From Rhodospirillales bacterium (GTDB lineage: Bacteria; Pseudomonadota; Alphaproteobacteria; TMED109): a DNA stretch of 64,000 bases. The position numbers and the translations under genes are program-made. The notes under the pieces were generated by a model. The model had not been told where the DNA came from, did no database searches, and saw only the letters and a program-made list of their open reading frames with translations. Below, piece after piece: positions 27,803-36,785 of this stretch. The stretch's first letter is position 1. The number at the start of each line of letters is the position of its first letter. The stretch is from contig JAPPED010000003.1 in assembly GCA_028824295.1 (NCBI GenBank), forward strand, positions 186,001-250,000, read 5' to 3'.

Positions 27803-28251
27803 CGATCGTATCGCTTCAGCCTGCCAGCCGGGAGCACCCCGTCGGCCCGTGCCAGGAGATAGGCGTAGAGTTGATCAATGTAATTCATGACGTTGGGGTT
27901 GGTTCCCCAGCCCGGCATCACCCCGATCTGCCCTTCGTAGCCGTTCACGACGACTTCCATGAAACGGTCGAGATCAATCTGGCGGAGCTTTTGAACAAGG
28001 CTGGGTCCGATCGTGCTGCCATCACCTGTCAGACCGTGGCAGACCTGGCACTGGCTGAATGCCCGATAACCGCGGGTTAGCCAGAGATCGATCTGGCACG
28101 TGCTGAGGTCACCCTCCGTTTCGCACTGAATGTGTCCTTCATAAGGGGGCGGTTCCGCCTCTTCCGCCGCAGTCGTGACGACTAGGTTCCCGGCGCTGAT
28201 CATGGCTCCCGCCACTAGGCCGGCAACGGTAACGCCAAATTTCTGAAGCAA
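27799..28251 (-). CDS. xoxG: Cytochrome c, electron acceptor of XoxF (XoxG-like)
   Basis: Periplasmic class I c-type cytochrome that takes electrons from the PQQ dehydrogenase. Signal segment LLQKFGVTVAGLVAGAMISAG, heme site CQVCH (residues 68-72) and probable distal Met in GVMPGWG (112). Start chosen as TTG 28251 with GGAG eight bases upstream, giving 150 residues; an ATG at 28308 would add 19 residues ahead of the signal. Cys43 and Cys52 may form a disulfide. It lies 170 bases after xoxF behind a strong hairpin and is coupled to xoxJ. Confidence 0.88.
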   Translation of the reverse strand: MLQKFGVTVAGLVAGAMISAGNLVVTTAAEEAEPPPYEGHIQCETEGDLSTCQIDLWLTRGYRAFSQCQVCHGLTGDGSTIGPSLVQKLRQIDLDRFMEVVVNGYEGQIGVMPGWGTNPNVMNYIDQLYAYLLARADGVLPAGRLKRYDR

Positions 28252-28336
28252 TGTGCTGGCTCCGTTTGCTGAGTGGATGCGCAGGGTCGGCAATCGCTGT
28301 CGCCACATGCCCTGCCGGATCCGGCCTTCAAAGAAA

Positions 28337-28368
28337 GACCGGCTGCGGCATGAATGCCGCAGCCGGTC
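28337..28368 (-). terminator. Intrinsic terminator between xoxF and xoxG
   Basis: Perfect 14-base arms (28337-28350 and 28355-28368; arm GACCGGCTGCGGCA) around a four-base loop. On the minus strand it is followed by TTTCTTTG, fitting termination or attenuation of xoxF transcripts before xoxG; no T-run follows on the plus strand. Confidence 0.75.
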
Positions 28369-28422
28369 AAGTGGACTAGTGACCAGCGGTCGCGCCGCCT
28401 GTCATCCTGTCGCGTATCGGCC

Positions 28423-30231
28423 CTACGGGAGCGCGAACACGGTCAGCACGCCGCCGAGCTGGGTGTGCTGGTTCAGGCCTCGGTAGGCGCCGACGGCACC
28501 AAGCCCGTCGGTGTCGCCTTCCAGGCCAGCGGCCATGCCGATGCCGGCCCAGCCGCCCACACCGGAGAGCACGCCGACGTACTGCTTGCCCTCAAAGGTC
28601 CAGGTGTTCACGTTGCCGATGATGCCGGACGGGGTCTTGAAGCTGTAAAGCTCCGCACCGGAGTTGGCGTCGACTGCCTTCAGACGGCCGTCGAGAGTCC
28701 CGTAGAAGACGATGTCACCAGCAGTCGCCAGCGCGCCGCTCCAGACGGAGAACTGTTCCGGTACGGACCAGACGATCTCACCCTTGGCGGCATCCCACGC
28801 GATGAAGTTGCCGAGGTTGTCGGTCCCGTCGCCGGTTACCCGGCCAGCGGGGAACATGCTCAGCGTTGCCCCGACGTACGGCTGCCCGGAGACGTACTCG
28901 ACACGGAACGGCTCGTAGTCCATGCAGACGTGGTTCGTCGGCACGTAGAAGAGGCCGGTGCGCGGCGAGAACGCGGCCGGTTGCTGGTCTTTCGATCCAA
29001 GCGCGGCCGGGCAGATGTTCTGGGTGTTGACATCTTCGCCCTGCTGGTCGGTGCTGTACTCCGCTACCACCTGTGGACGGCCCGTCTCCATGTCGACGTG
29101 CGTGGCCCAGTTGGTGGCCGGGTCGTACTTCTCGGCGACCAGGAGCTCGCCCGTGGCACGGTCAAGCGTGTAGCCGAAACCGTTACGGTCGAAGTGCACA
29201 ATCACCTTGCGCATTACGCCATCGATTTCGATGTCGGCAAGGATGCCCTCGTTGACACCGTCGTAGTCCCATTCGTCGTGCGGCGTCATCTGGTAGACCC
29301 ATCGGGCCATACCAGTGTCAGCGTCACGCGCGAAGATGGTCATCGACCACTTGTTGTCGCCCGGGCGGACCACCGGGTTCCAGGTGCTCGGGTTGCCGGT
29401 GCCGTAGTAGATGAGGTTCAGGTCAGGGTCGTAGGTGAACCAGCCCCACGTGGTGCCGCCACCGATTTTCCACTGGTCTCCTTCCCAGGAATCCAGACTG
29501 GAATTGGGACCGACCGGCTCCAGCATATGCGTGGTGTTTTCCGGATCGATGAGCATCTCATCGTCGGGACCCGTGCTGTAGCCCTTCCAGACCAGGCTTC
29601 CGTCGTTGATGTTGTACGCAGCAAGGAAGCCGCGGACGCCAAACTCACCGCCGCTGATCCCGGTGTACACCTTGTCGTTGACCACGATCGGGGCGTTGGT
29701 GTTGGTGGAGCCGGCGGACGGGTCCCCGTTCACCACGCTCCAGATCACCTCGCCGGAGTTCGCGTCAAGCGCGACCAACGTGGTGTCCGCCTGCTGCAGG
29801 AAGATCTTGCCTTCGGCGTAGGCCAGGCCACGGTAGACCGTGTCACAGCACATAACCGGAATGACAGATGGGTCCTGTACGGGGACGTACGCCCAGTTGA
29901 TCGTCTGATCGGCGAGGTTGATCGAGAACACCTTGTTGGGGAACGGGGTGTGCACGAACATCGTGTCACCGATTACCATCGGACCACCCTCGTGCCCACG
30001 CAGAACCCCAGTGGAGAAGGTCCAGGCTACCTGAAGACTGCCCACGTTTCCGGCGTTGATTTCTGAAAGCGGGCTATACCGGGCACCGTCATAGGTACGG
30101 CCCCACATCGCCCAGTTGTTGACGTCGGCGCTGAGCGCCTTGACGTCGTCGTTGGCCGACACAGAGACCGGCACAGCGACAAGCACCCCCATCGCAATCG
30201 CGGCGATGAGGGATGGAATTCTGGTAATCAT
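28423..30231 (-). CDS. xoxF: Lanthanide-dependent PQQ methanol dehydrogenase, XoxF type
   Basis: Periplasmic quinoprotein oxidising methanol (possibly other alcohols or formaldehyde) with electrons to XoxG. Signal peptide is residues 1-26 (VSVSA cleavage). An eight-bladed propeller follows with the vicinal disulfide Cys128-Cys129, [20 protein letters not shown], and DEWDYD at 319-324. The catalytic Asp322 and the additional Asp324 two residues on are diagnostic of lanthanide-binding XoxF; calcium-type MxaF has Ala there. ATG 30231 (GGATGAG just upstream) gives 602 residues; ATGs at 30240 and 30249 are alternatives. No mxaI-like small-subunit gene or PQQ biosynthesis gene is in the window. Confidence 0.94.
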   Translation of the reverse strand: MITRIPSLIAAIAMGVLVAVPVSVSANDDVKALSADVNNWAMWGRTYDGARYSPLSEINAGNVGSLQVAWTFSTGVLRGHEGGPMVIGDTMFVHTPFPNKVFSINLADQTINWAYVPVQDPSVIPVMCCDTVYRGLAYAEGKIFLQQADTTLVALDANSGEVIWSVVNGDPSAGSTNTNAPIVVNDKVYTGISGGEFGVRGFLAAYNINDGSLVWKGYSTGPDDEMLIDPENTTHMLEPVGPNSSLDSWEGDQWKIGGGTTWGWFTYDPDLNLIYYGTGNPSTWNPVVRPGDNKWSMTIFARDADTGMARWVYQMTPHDEWDYDGVNEGILADIEIDGVMRKVIVHFDRNGFGYTLDRATGELLVAEKYDPATNWATHVDMETGRPQVVAEYSTDQQGEDVNTQNICPAALGSKDQQPAAFSPRTGLFYVPTNHVCMDYEPFRVEYVSGQPYVGATLSMFPAGRVTGDGTDNLGNFIAWDAAKGEIVWSVPEQFSVWSGALATAGDIVFYGTLDGRLKAVDANSGAELYSFKTPSGIIGNVNTWTFEGKQYVGVLSGVGGWAGIGMAAGLEGDTDGLGAVGAYRGLNQHTQLGGVLTVFALP

Positions 30232-30625
30232 GATTCTCATCCGTTGCATGGAATTCGGTGATGCCACACTCCCCTGAAACGACCAGTTGCCTGAGCGCTC
30301 CATTTTGAAGGAGTGCGCCCGTCACACCGACCAAAAAAGACCCGCGGGGCGCACAAGAGCGGGTGCGGATGGCCAGCCTCTAGATTAAAGCACCAAATCA
30401 AACGCATTGCATGTATGACTTGCGTTTTCCGCTACAGGGTTCGCAGCCGGCACCTCTCGACCACCATCCGACCGTCGCCTGGGAAAGGGCGAGCCGTGAC
30501 GGAGTCCGGCGGGCGCTGCCGCGCGCGATAGGCGCCGAGACCAGAATTGCGGCAACAGGACCCACACCGAACTGACGCGGGCCGCCGAACCGGGCTCCTG
30601 GTTCAGTCAGATTTCGGGCGCTGTC
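30232..30625 (-). promoter_or_regulatory. xoxF leader and promoter region
   Basis: 394 bases upstream of xoxF with no gene. It holds an attenuator-like structure (separate entry) and an AT-richer segment at 30380-30430 that may carry the promoter. No PQQ-dehydrogenase regulator gene is adjacent. Confidence 0.5.
30313..30366 (-). terminator. Terminator-like hairpin in the xoxF leader, candidate attenuator
   Basis: Reading the minus strand, ACCCGC (30364-30359) and GCGGGT (30345-30340) form a six-base stem around 13 bases, followed by C and six T (30338-30333). Two alternative pairings exist. CGCAC (30366-30362) can pair with GTGCG (30354-30350), excluding the terminator stem. GTGCGCCC (30354-30347) is a perfect eight-base complement to GGGCGCAC (30320-30313) beyond the T-run. 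It sits about 100 bases upstream of the xoxF start and 262 beyond the preceding gene, so it could simply end that transcript. Confidence 0.5.
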
Positions 30626-31006
30626 TTAGCCGGAATCTTCGTCCGAGCTCTTTCTCTTCCGCGATATAAAACAAGCGACTTCAGCCTCCTGACGCAGCGA
30701 TTGAAATTGGGCGATGCGAGATCTCGCCTCGGGCGCGGCGTCGCGGAAGATGCCGCCCCGCTCGCCTGGAGTGGAATACAGGAAGCTCAGGGTCTCGGCA
30801 GTCGTGTAGTCTTCATAGGAGATCTGCGACGCGATCCGGTCGATCATGCAGACGCAAGGATAGAGCGTGTCGTAACTCTGACCGCCCTCCAGCCCCATGC
30901 AGGCGAGCACGAATTCGACACGGGCCTGCGTGGGAAAGTCGTTGGCCGACCCGCATTCCGTGCCGAACCCGACAAACACTGCAAGTGCCAGCAAGACCTT
31001 TTTCAT
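30626..31006 (-). CDS. Small exported Cys-rich protein of the XoxF cluster, unknown function
   Basis: 126 residues from ATG 31006. Signal-like MKKVLLALAVFVGFGTECGSA, then a domain with FVLACMGLEGG, LYPCVCMIDRIASQISY and a late Cys in EVACF, ending in a charged tail. The regular cysteines (C-M, C-V-C, C-F) suggest periplasmic disulfides or metal binding. I do not recognise a named family. It lies directly upstream of xoxF on the same strand and starts only 34 bases from the divergent DUF3280-like gene, leaving no room for separate promoters unless they overlap coding DNA. Confidence 0.65.
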   Translation of the reverse strand: MKKVLLALAVFVGFGTECGSANDFPTQARVEFVLACMGLEGGQSYDTLYPCVCMIDRIASQISYEDYTTAETLSFLYSTPGERGGIFRDAAPEARSRIAQFQSLRQEAEVACFISRKRKSSDEDSG

Positions 31007-31040
31007 AAATCGAGCCACCCGGCCGACAGGAGCATTCAGC

Positions 31041-31643
31041 ATGATAATCAATGGCGGCGCGGGGGCGAGCAAGGTCAAAGCTGCTGGACGGTTGACGACC
31101 GTGGCTGGGCGTGCCTGCCATCGTTGGCTTGTGGCGCTTGCCGTGGCCGCGGCCGTGGCGGTTCCCGCCTGCGCGCAGGCCGGGGGAACACCCATCCGCG
31201 TCGCGGTGCTCGATGTCGAACTCCTGAAGGCCGATTACCTGCCGGATGCGCACACGATCACGGAAGAAGAACGGCACCGCCTCGACCTGGTCGCTGAGCT
31301 GATCCGCACGCGACTCCGTGCGGAGGGTTACGACGTTGTGCCCGCCGCTGCCACGCGGCAGGCGATCCGAGAGGCCAAGCCATTGCAGCGCCTGCACGCC
31401 TGCAACGGTTGCGAGCGGGGCATCGCACGCAGCCTCGAGGCGGACTGGGTGCTGGTGGGGTGGGTTCAGTTTGTCAGCAACCTCATTCTGAACCTCAATG
31501 TCGTGGCGATCGACGTCGAGACGGGAACTTCCGTTGGGCATGCGTTCGTCGACCTGCGCGGCAACACCGAACGGACCTGGCGGCATGCCACGACCTACAT
31601 GCTCGATCACATTCTCGTGGATCGGCTCGCCGCGCGCCGGTGA
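31041..31643 (+). CDS. Exported DUF3280/DUF2380-type protein of quinoprotein clusters
   Basis: 200 residues from ATG 31041 (AGGAG upstream). A basic stretch and a hydrophobic segment (WLVALAVAAAVAVPACAQA) form a signal. The mature part has IRVAVLDVELLKADYLPD, a helix RLDLVAELIRTRLRAEGYDVV, the motif LHACNGCERGIARSLEADWVLVG with CNGC, and VVAIDVETG. Proteins of this type accompany PQQ-dependent dehydrogenase genes; their role is not known. It converges with the rhodanese-like gene, 20 bases away. Confidence 0.7.
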   Translation: MIINGGAGASKVKAAGRLTTVAGRACHRWLVALAVAAAVAVPACAQAGGTPIRVAVLDVELLKADYLPDAHTITEEERHRLDLVAELIRTRLRAEGYDVVPAAATRQAIREAKPLQRLHACNGCERGIARSLEADWVLVGWVQFVSNLILNLNVVAIDVETGTSVGHAFVDLRGNTERTWRHATTYMLDHILVDRLAARR

Positions 31644-31663
31644 CGGGGCGGCGGCGCGTCCGC

Positions 31664-32302
31664 CTACTGTCCCTCGGTCCGCTCCACTGGCGAGACTTCG
31701 GTCAGTTCGAGACCGGCGGCCTCCCAGCCGTCGGTGCCTTCGGGATACCAAACGATCGACGAGTAGCTCCAGTCCAGGGCACGGCGCGCCGCATTCCAAG
31801 ACATCCAGCAGTCGCTCAGGCAGAAAAAGACGATCGTCCTCGTCCGGTCGCCGCCGGTGAACCGTTCCAGGTTCGCGCGAAAGTAGTTCTCCTCTTCGAC
31901 CGGTAGCACGCCGAGACCCACGTTCGGCAGCCACACGGTCCCGGGAAGGCTGTCCCGGATCGGCGGCAACCACAGGTGGTCTTCGCTGTCGCGCACGACC
32001 TTCGGCGCCCGAGGCGCCGGAAACACGTCGATCAGCAGCGGGTCGCCATGATCCAGCAGGGTCTGGAGCGCCTCGGTGGTGACCACTGTGGCGCCGTCGA
32101 GCGAGCAGGGCACCGCCGCCCGGAACTCGGACGTGCGATACGACGGCGGCTCATCGGCAAGGCATGCGTGGCCATCCGCCGAACCCGGGTTCGGTGTCAG
32201 CAGCACCGACAGGGCGATGGCGAGGCCGAGCGGAACTGCGGCAGCCGACAGAGACCGCCGCTGCCACGCCGCTATCCTCGATTTTTCTGGGACTGACGTC
32301 AT
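31664..32302 (-). CDS. PQQ-dependent catabolism-associated CXXCW-motif protein, rhodanese-like
   Basis: Exported protein of 212 residues from ATG 32302. Hydrophobic signal at about 19-35. A rhodanese-like fold is indicated by LLIDVFPAPRAPK and GTVWLPN, with the redox motif CLSDCW at 161-166 followed by MSWNAARRAL and WYPEGTDGWEAAG. This matches the family named for a Cys-Cys-Trp motif found beside quinoprotein dehydrogenases. A thiol-relay role is proposed for the group but not demonstrated. It is divergent from the metallohydrolase gene across 208 bases. Confidence 0.85.
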   Translation of the reverse strand: MTSVPEKSRIAAWQRRSLSAAAVPLGLAIALSVLLTPNPGSADGHACLADEPPSYRTSEFRAAVPCSLDGATVVTTEALQTLLDHGDPLLIDVFPAPRAPKVVRDSEDHLWLPPIRDSLPGTVWLPNVGLGVLPVEEENYFRANLERFTGGDRTRTIVFFCLSDCWMSWNAARRALDWSYSSIVWYPEGTDGWEAAGLELTEVSPVERTEGQ

Positions 32303-32510
32303 GGAGTCACACGACCGGGCAGCGAGCCGGGGCGCGGGGCCCGGTTCCGGAGGCAGCCATGCGGACGATGCCTCATCCGTTCGCCAACGCCTGGTGCCGA
32401 TAACCGGCAGCAGGCCCAGCGGCTGAACCGCGATAGCTTTGCCGGCCCGGGAATCGGGGCATGAAGCGCCTCCGTTGCATAATCTGGTTGAGGAACCGGA
32501 GATCAGGGAC

Positions 32511-33500
32511 ATGTTGCATGGAATGGCACGGGCATTGATGGGCTCGCCCGGTTCGCGGACGGTACTCCGCGTGCAGGCTCGGACTGCGTGGCTCTGGCTG
32601 GCGGTCGTAGGTGCGGTTCTGGGGCCTTCGCCCACCGTTGCCGCGGAAGCCATCCAGCTGAAGCCCGTGGCGCAGGGCATCTACGTCTACACGGGTCCGC
32701 ACACCGACGCCAGCGACAGCAATCTGGGTGCGGTCGGGAACGTGGCGATCGTAGTCGGTGAACAGTCCGTGGCGCTCATCGATAGTGGCGGCAGCCTCGA
32801 ATTCGGGCTGCAGCTGCGCGCCGCGCTGGAGGAGATTACGGACCTTCCCGTGAGCCACGTGATCAACACCCACGTGCATCCCGATCATCTGCTGGGGAAT
32901 GGTGCCTTCGCAGGTCCGACGGTCGAGTTCGTCGGGCATCGCCGCCTCGGCGCTGCCCTGGCCGCGCGGGCGGAGTTCTATCTCGAAGCGGGCACCCGGA
33001 ACGTCGGCCCGAAATTCGCCGGAACCAAGGCAATCGGGCCGACCCTGGAGGTGGCGGATTCCATTCACATCAATCTCGGTGGACGAGTCCTGAAAGTGAC
33101 GGCACACGCCACCGCGCACACCGATAACGATCTCACCGTCTACGACCGACGCACTCGCACCCTGTTTGCCGGTGACCTCGTGTTCGTCGAACGTCTGCCG
33201 ATCGTGGACGGCAGCCTGAAGGGGTGGCTGGCCGTGATGGATGACCTTCGGGCCGTGCCGGCGGTGCGGGTGGTTCCCGGACACGGCCCTGCATCGGTGC
33301 GCTGGCCGAGCGCGCTCCACGCGCAGGAGCGGTACCTCCAAGCGCTTCTGCGCGACGTGCGGATCGAGATCGCGGCGGGAGGGACCATCGAAAACGCCAT
33401 CGGCTGGGTCGCGTCGGAGGAGCGATCGAAGTGGGTACGGTTTGCCGAGGATCACCCCCGGAACGTCACGGCAAGCTTCACGGAACTCGAATGGGAGTAG
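32511..33500 (+). CDS. Quinoprotein relay system zinc metallohydrolase
   Basis: Periplasmic metallo-beta-lactamase-fold enzyme of the family that accompanies PQQ dehydrogenases and a SoxYZ-like carrier. Signal anchor at about 27-44; metal site HVHPDH at residues 121-126, later ATAHTDNDL, LFAGDLVF and VPGHGPA. 329 residues from ATG 32511 (GGAG nine bases upstream); an in-frame start further upstream would add 24 residues ahead of the signal. SoxH-like relatives suggest hydrolysis of a thiol-bound adduct on the carrier, which is inference. Confidence 0.85.
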   Translation: MLHGMARALMGSPGSRTVLRVQARTAWLWLAVVGAVLGPSPTVAAEAIQLKPVAQGIYVYTGPHTDASDSNLGAVGNVAIVVGEQSVALIDSGGSLEFGLQLRAALEEITDLPVSHVINTHVHPDHLLGNGAFAGPTVEFVGHRRLGAALAARAEFYLEAGTRNVGPKFAGTKAIGPTLEVADSIHINLGGRVLKVTAHATAHTDNDLTVYDRRTRTLFAGDLVFVERLPIVDGSLKGWLAVMDDLRAVPAVRVVPGHGPASVRWPSALHAQERYLQALLRDVRIEIAAGGTIENAIGWVASEERSKWVRFAEDHPRNVTASFTELEWE

Positions 33501-33584
33501 GGCGTTGCATTCGCCGACCGCGGAGGCAGGTGTAGGCGCGACTCCGTGCTAGAATTGCGAGCCAGCATCGGTGAAAGGGAAGCC

Positions 33585-34430
33585 ATGAGAGTTGCCGTAA
33601 CCACCTTCCTGCTGGCCATGGCGGTCGGCATTCCGGCATGGGGCGCGACCGAGGACGAGAGTCGCTGGCATGACCTTCGCGAGTCGTTGTTCGGCGATCG
33701 TCAAATTCATGAGGAAAGCGGCGTCGTGTCCTTGGAAGCGCCGTATCGGGCCCACGACGCGGCGTTGGTCCCCATCACCTTCGAAGCCGCCTTTCCGCAA
33801 ACGAACGAGCGTTTCGTCAAGACGATCACGCTGATCGTGGACGAGAACCCGTTGCCGATGGCAGGACAATTCCATTTCACAGAGGCGAGCGGTTGGGCGG
33901 CCATCAGTACCCGGATTCGGGTCAATGCCTACACGCATGTGCGCGCGGTGGCCGAGACCAATGACGGCGAGCTGCACATGGCCAAGCGTTACGTGAAGGC
34001 GTCCGGGGGCTGCTCCGCGCCAGCCGGGAAGGATCCGGAGGCCGCGCTAGCAAGCCTCGGCAGGATGAAGCTCCGCCGGTCCGACCCGGTACTGTGGGGG
34101 GAGCCGAACAGCGCGCAACTTCTGGTGAGCCATCCCAATCACACTGGGATGCAGATGGACCAGGTGACGCGCCACTACGTACTCGCGTACTTCGTCGACA
34201 GCATTGAAGTGCACTACGGAGACCAGCCGGTACTGGCAGTTGAATCGAATTTCTCGCTCAGCGAGAACCCGGCTGTCCGCTTCCACTACGTGCCCGACGG
34301 GCCGGGCGAATTGTCGGTTCGGGTTACCGACAGCGACGGGGAAATGTTTGCGCGCGCCTGGAGTGTTCCGGGGTCCGTCGCAAAAGCCCCGGTCGGAGAG
34401 GAGGTCGCTCCGGTCAATCCGGTGCAGTAG
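33585..34430 (+). CDS. Quinoprotein dehydrogenase-associated SoxYZ-like carrier
   Basis: Periplasmic fusion of SoxY-like and SoxZ-like domains, 281 residues from ATG 33585 (AAGGGA upstream). Signal peptide ends near WGA (residue 21). The SoxY-like half ends with KASGGCSAPAGKD, so the swinging-arm Cys143 is internal. The SoxZ-like half follows with RSDPVLWGEPNSAQLLVSHPNHTGMQ and FSLSENPAVRFHYVPD. In sulfur oxidisers this Cys carries intermediates; here the cargo is unknown. No other Sox genes are in view. It lies 84 bases after the metallohydrolase and is probably co-transcribed. Confidence 0.88.
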   Translation: MRVAVTTFLLAMAVGIPAWGATEDESRWHDLRESLFGDRQIHEESGVVSLEAPYRAHDAALVPITFEAAFPQTNERFVKTITLIVDENPLPMAGQFHFTEASGWAAISTRIRVNAYTHVRAVAETNDGELHMAKRYVKASGGCSAPAGKDPEAALASLGRMKLRRSDPVLWGEPNSAQLLVSHPNHTGMQMDQVTRHYVLAYFVDSIEVHYGDQPVLAVESNFSLSENPAVRFHYVPDGPGELSVRVTDSDGEMFARAWSVPGSVAKAPVGEEVAPVNPVQ

Positions 34431-34857
34431 GAACGGACGGCGCTGGCCGCTGTTCGAGCGGCAGTACGTCGAACCGCCGCGCCTAACCGTGAATCCGGCT
34501 CCGGAGGGACTGGCCACCGTACGTCAGGCCCGCGAGCGTGCCAGAGAGATGGCAGCGGAGAACTTCGCAGCAGCTTGAGCGGCGCAGCTCATGGCCAGGC
34601 TGTCCCGCCCCCGAGCGAAGGGTCCAGGCGCAACGTCAGTGAGCGACTGGTTCCGCTGCCGAGCTGACCAAACCTCTGTGCGGAGTAGCGCCGGGCAGCC
34701 AGCTCGGCAACACGAAGGTTGCCCGCATCGGCCGGTGGCTGCCCAGGGCCGATACCGTGGCGCAAGCAGCTGCCCGGGACGGTCGCCGTCCGAGTCGGCC
34801 CACGAGTAACCCTTCACTATGCTTGGCCGCTCATTACCATCCAGTCGAGCGCCCTCC
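34431..34857 (+). other. 427-base gap before the acyl-CoA synthetase
   Basis: A short frame ends at 34578 with peptide VEPPRLTVNPAPEGLATVRQ and an Ala/Glu-rich helix. It could be the C-terminus of a lost gene, but I cannot assign a family. Otherwise nothing is recognised. Confidence 0.35.
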
Positions 34858-36516
34858 ATGACGACGCCTTCCGCAGCCGGCCTGGGCCGGGTCGACGCCA
34901 ATCACTCTCCACTTAATCCGATCGGTTTCCTGGAACGTGCGGCTCGCATCTGGCCCGAGCGTGTTGCCATTGTCCACGGGGCGAAGCGCATCACGTGGCG
35001 GGGCTTTCGGGACCGGTGCCGCAGGCTCGCGGACGGGCTCCTTGCTTCCGGGATCGAACGTGGAGACACGGTGTCCGCCCTCCTGCCCAACATTCCCGAA
35101 ATGCTCGAGGCCCACTACGGAATCCCGATGGCCGGCGCGGTGCTGAATCCGTTGAACACCCGCCTTCAGGATCGGGAGATCGCGTTCATTCTCGATCACT
35201 GCGGGGCCACCGCACTGATTGTGGATTCCGAATTTGCGGGGCTTGCGAACCGCGCGCTCCGGCATCTCGACAACCCTCCCAGGGTGATCGTGGTCGAGGA
35301 CACGGAAGGCCCCGAGCCTCACGACGATCGGATGTTCGACGCCGCGACGCGCTACGAGGACCTGATTTCGAACGGGTCGCCGGAGTTTGAATGGCGCCCG
35401 CCCGCCGACGAGTGGGACACGGTATCGGTGCTGTACACGTCCGGTACCGTGGGCAACCCGAAAGGCGTGGTCTTCCAGCACCGAGGTGCCTACCTCAACG
35501 CTGTTGGACAGGCGCTCGTGACGGGGATGAATGCTGATACGTCCTACCTGTGGACGTTGCCCATGTTCCATTGCAATGGCTGGTGCTTCACTTGGGCACT
35601 GGCGATCGTAGGCGGGCGGCACGTATGTCTGCGCAACGTCGTGGCTGACCGGGTGTTTCAGGCGATTGCCGATGAGCGGGTCAATATGCTCTGCGGCGCT
35701 CCGACCGTGCTGACCATGCTGATCCATGCGCCGCATGCCTCCAGGCGGCGGTTCGAACAGCAGTGCGACGTCTATACGGGCGGAGCCCCGCCGCCGGCCG
35801 CGGTCATTGCCGGCATGGAGGAGATGGGCTTCAGGGTGACCCATCTCTACGGTCTGACGGAAACGTTCGGCCCGGCCACGGTGGGTGTCATCCAGGACGA
35901 GTGGGCCAGGCTCTCACTGCCGGAGCGCGCGCGGCACATGGCCCGTCAGGGAGTGCCGTATCCGACAGTGGGTGATTTGCTGGTCGCGGACCCTGAATCG
36001 CTCGAACCGGTGCCTGCAGATGGCGAGACCCTTGGCGAGATCCTGGTCCGCGGGAATACTGTCATGAAGGGATATCTGGACAACCCCGAGGCGACGCGCG
36101 AGGCATTCCGCGGAGGCTGGTTTCACAGTGGTGACCTGGCCGTGGTTCACGGAGATGGTTACGTCGAAGTCCGTGACCGTGCCAAGGACATCATCATTTC
36201 CGGCGGAGAGAACATTTCGAGCATCGAGGTGGAGGACGTCCTGCATGCCCACCCGGCCGTGATGGAAGCAGCTGTCGTTGGGCGCGCCCATCCGAAATGG
36301 GGGGAGCGCCCCGTCGCGTTTGTCTCGGTCAGCCCCGGGAGTAAACCACCCGGCGAGCAAGACCTTCGATCGTTCTGCCGCGAACGGCTGGCCGGCTACA
36401 AGGTGCCGGACGACTTCGTGTTCGGAGAGCTTCCGAAAACCTCGACTGGCAAAGTACGCAAGACGGAGCTACGTGAGCGGGCAGCCATGCACACAGCCGA
36501 AGAAACGCCTGCGTAG
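34858..36516 (+). CDS. Acyl-CoA synthetase, AMP-forming
   Basis: Activates a carboxylic acid with ATP and CoA. The P-loop is LYTSGTVGNPKGVV; then YGLTETFGP, GWFHSGDLAVVHGDGYVEV, RAKDIIISGGENISS and the catalytic lysine in PKTSTGKVRK. 552 residues from ATG 34858, with GTP or ATG starts upstream not needed. It resembles medium-chain or methylmercaptopropionate-type ligases (DmdB-like), but the substrate cannot be fixed from sequence. It stands alone on the plus strand after the XoxF block. Confidence 0.9.
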   Translation: MTTPSAAGLGRVDANHSPLNPIGFLERAARIWPERVAIVHGAKRITWRGFRDRCRRLADGLLASGIERGDTVSALLPNIPEMLEAHYGIPMAGAVLNPLNTRLQDREIAFILDHCGATALIVDSEFAGLANRALRHLDNPPRVIVVEDTEGPEPHDDRMFDAATRYEDLISNGSPEFEWRPPADEWDTVSVLYTSGTVGNPKGVVFQHRGAYLNAVGQALVTGMNADTSYLWTLPMFHCNGWCFTWALAIVGGRHVCLRNVVADRVFQAIADERVNMLCGAPTVLTMLIHAPHASRRRFEQQCDVYTGGAPPPAAVIAGMEEMGFRVTHLYGLTETFGPATVGVIQDEWARLSLPERARHMARQGVPYPTVGDLLVADPESLEPVPADGETLGEILVRGNTVMKGYLDNPEATREAFRGGWFHSGDLAVVHGDGYVEVRDRAKDIIISGGENISSIEVEDVLHAHPAVMEAAVVGRAHPKWGERPVAFVSVSPGSKPPGEQDLRSFCRERLAGYKVPDDFVFGELPKTSTGKVRKTELRERAAMHTAEETPA

Positions 36517-36785
36517 ACTCGGTGACATCAGGACTGCCTACTGTCCCCTGTCGATCGGCAGTGAGCCGGTCAGCAATTGAGTCATCCCGTTGATCAGTGC
36601 GTTTTCCTCCTGCACCAGCAACAACCCGCGATCCGTTTCAAACCCGCCCCCGCCCGCATGGCGAGGCTGGACCGTCGTCGACATCGGGGTTCGCGTAGGC
36701 TGGGAGAGTCCGTCGCAACGGCGCGGTATCGGTCGTCGCCGACGCGGTCCGGAATCGCTACGGCAAGGGCTTCCCGACCCATCTA

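Noticed and set aside
28354-30066. 570-codon plus-strand open frame opposite xoxF
   Set aside because: Complementary reading of xoxF; composition mirrors the coding strand and no family signature is seen.
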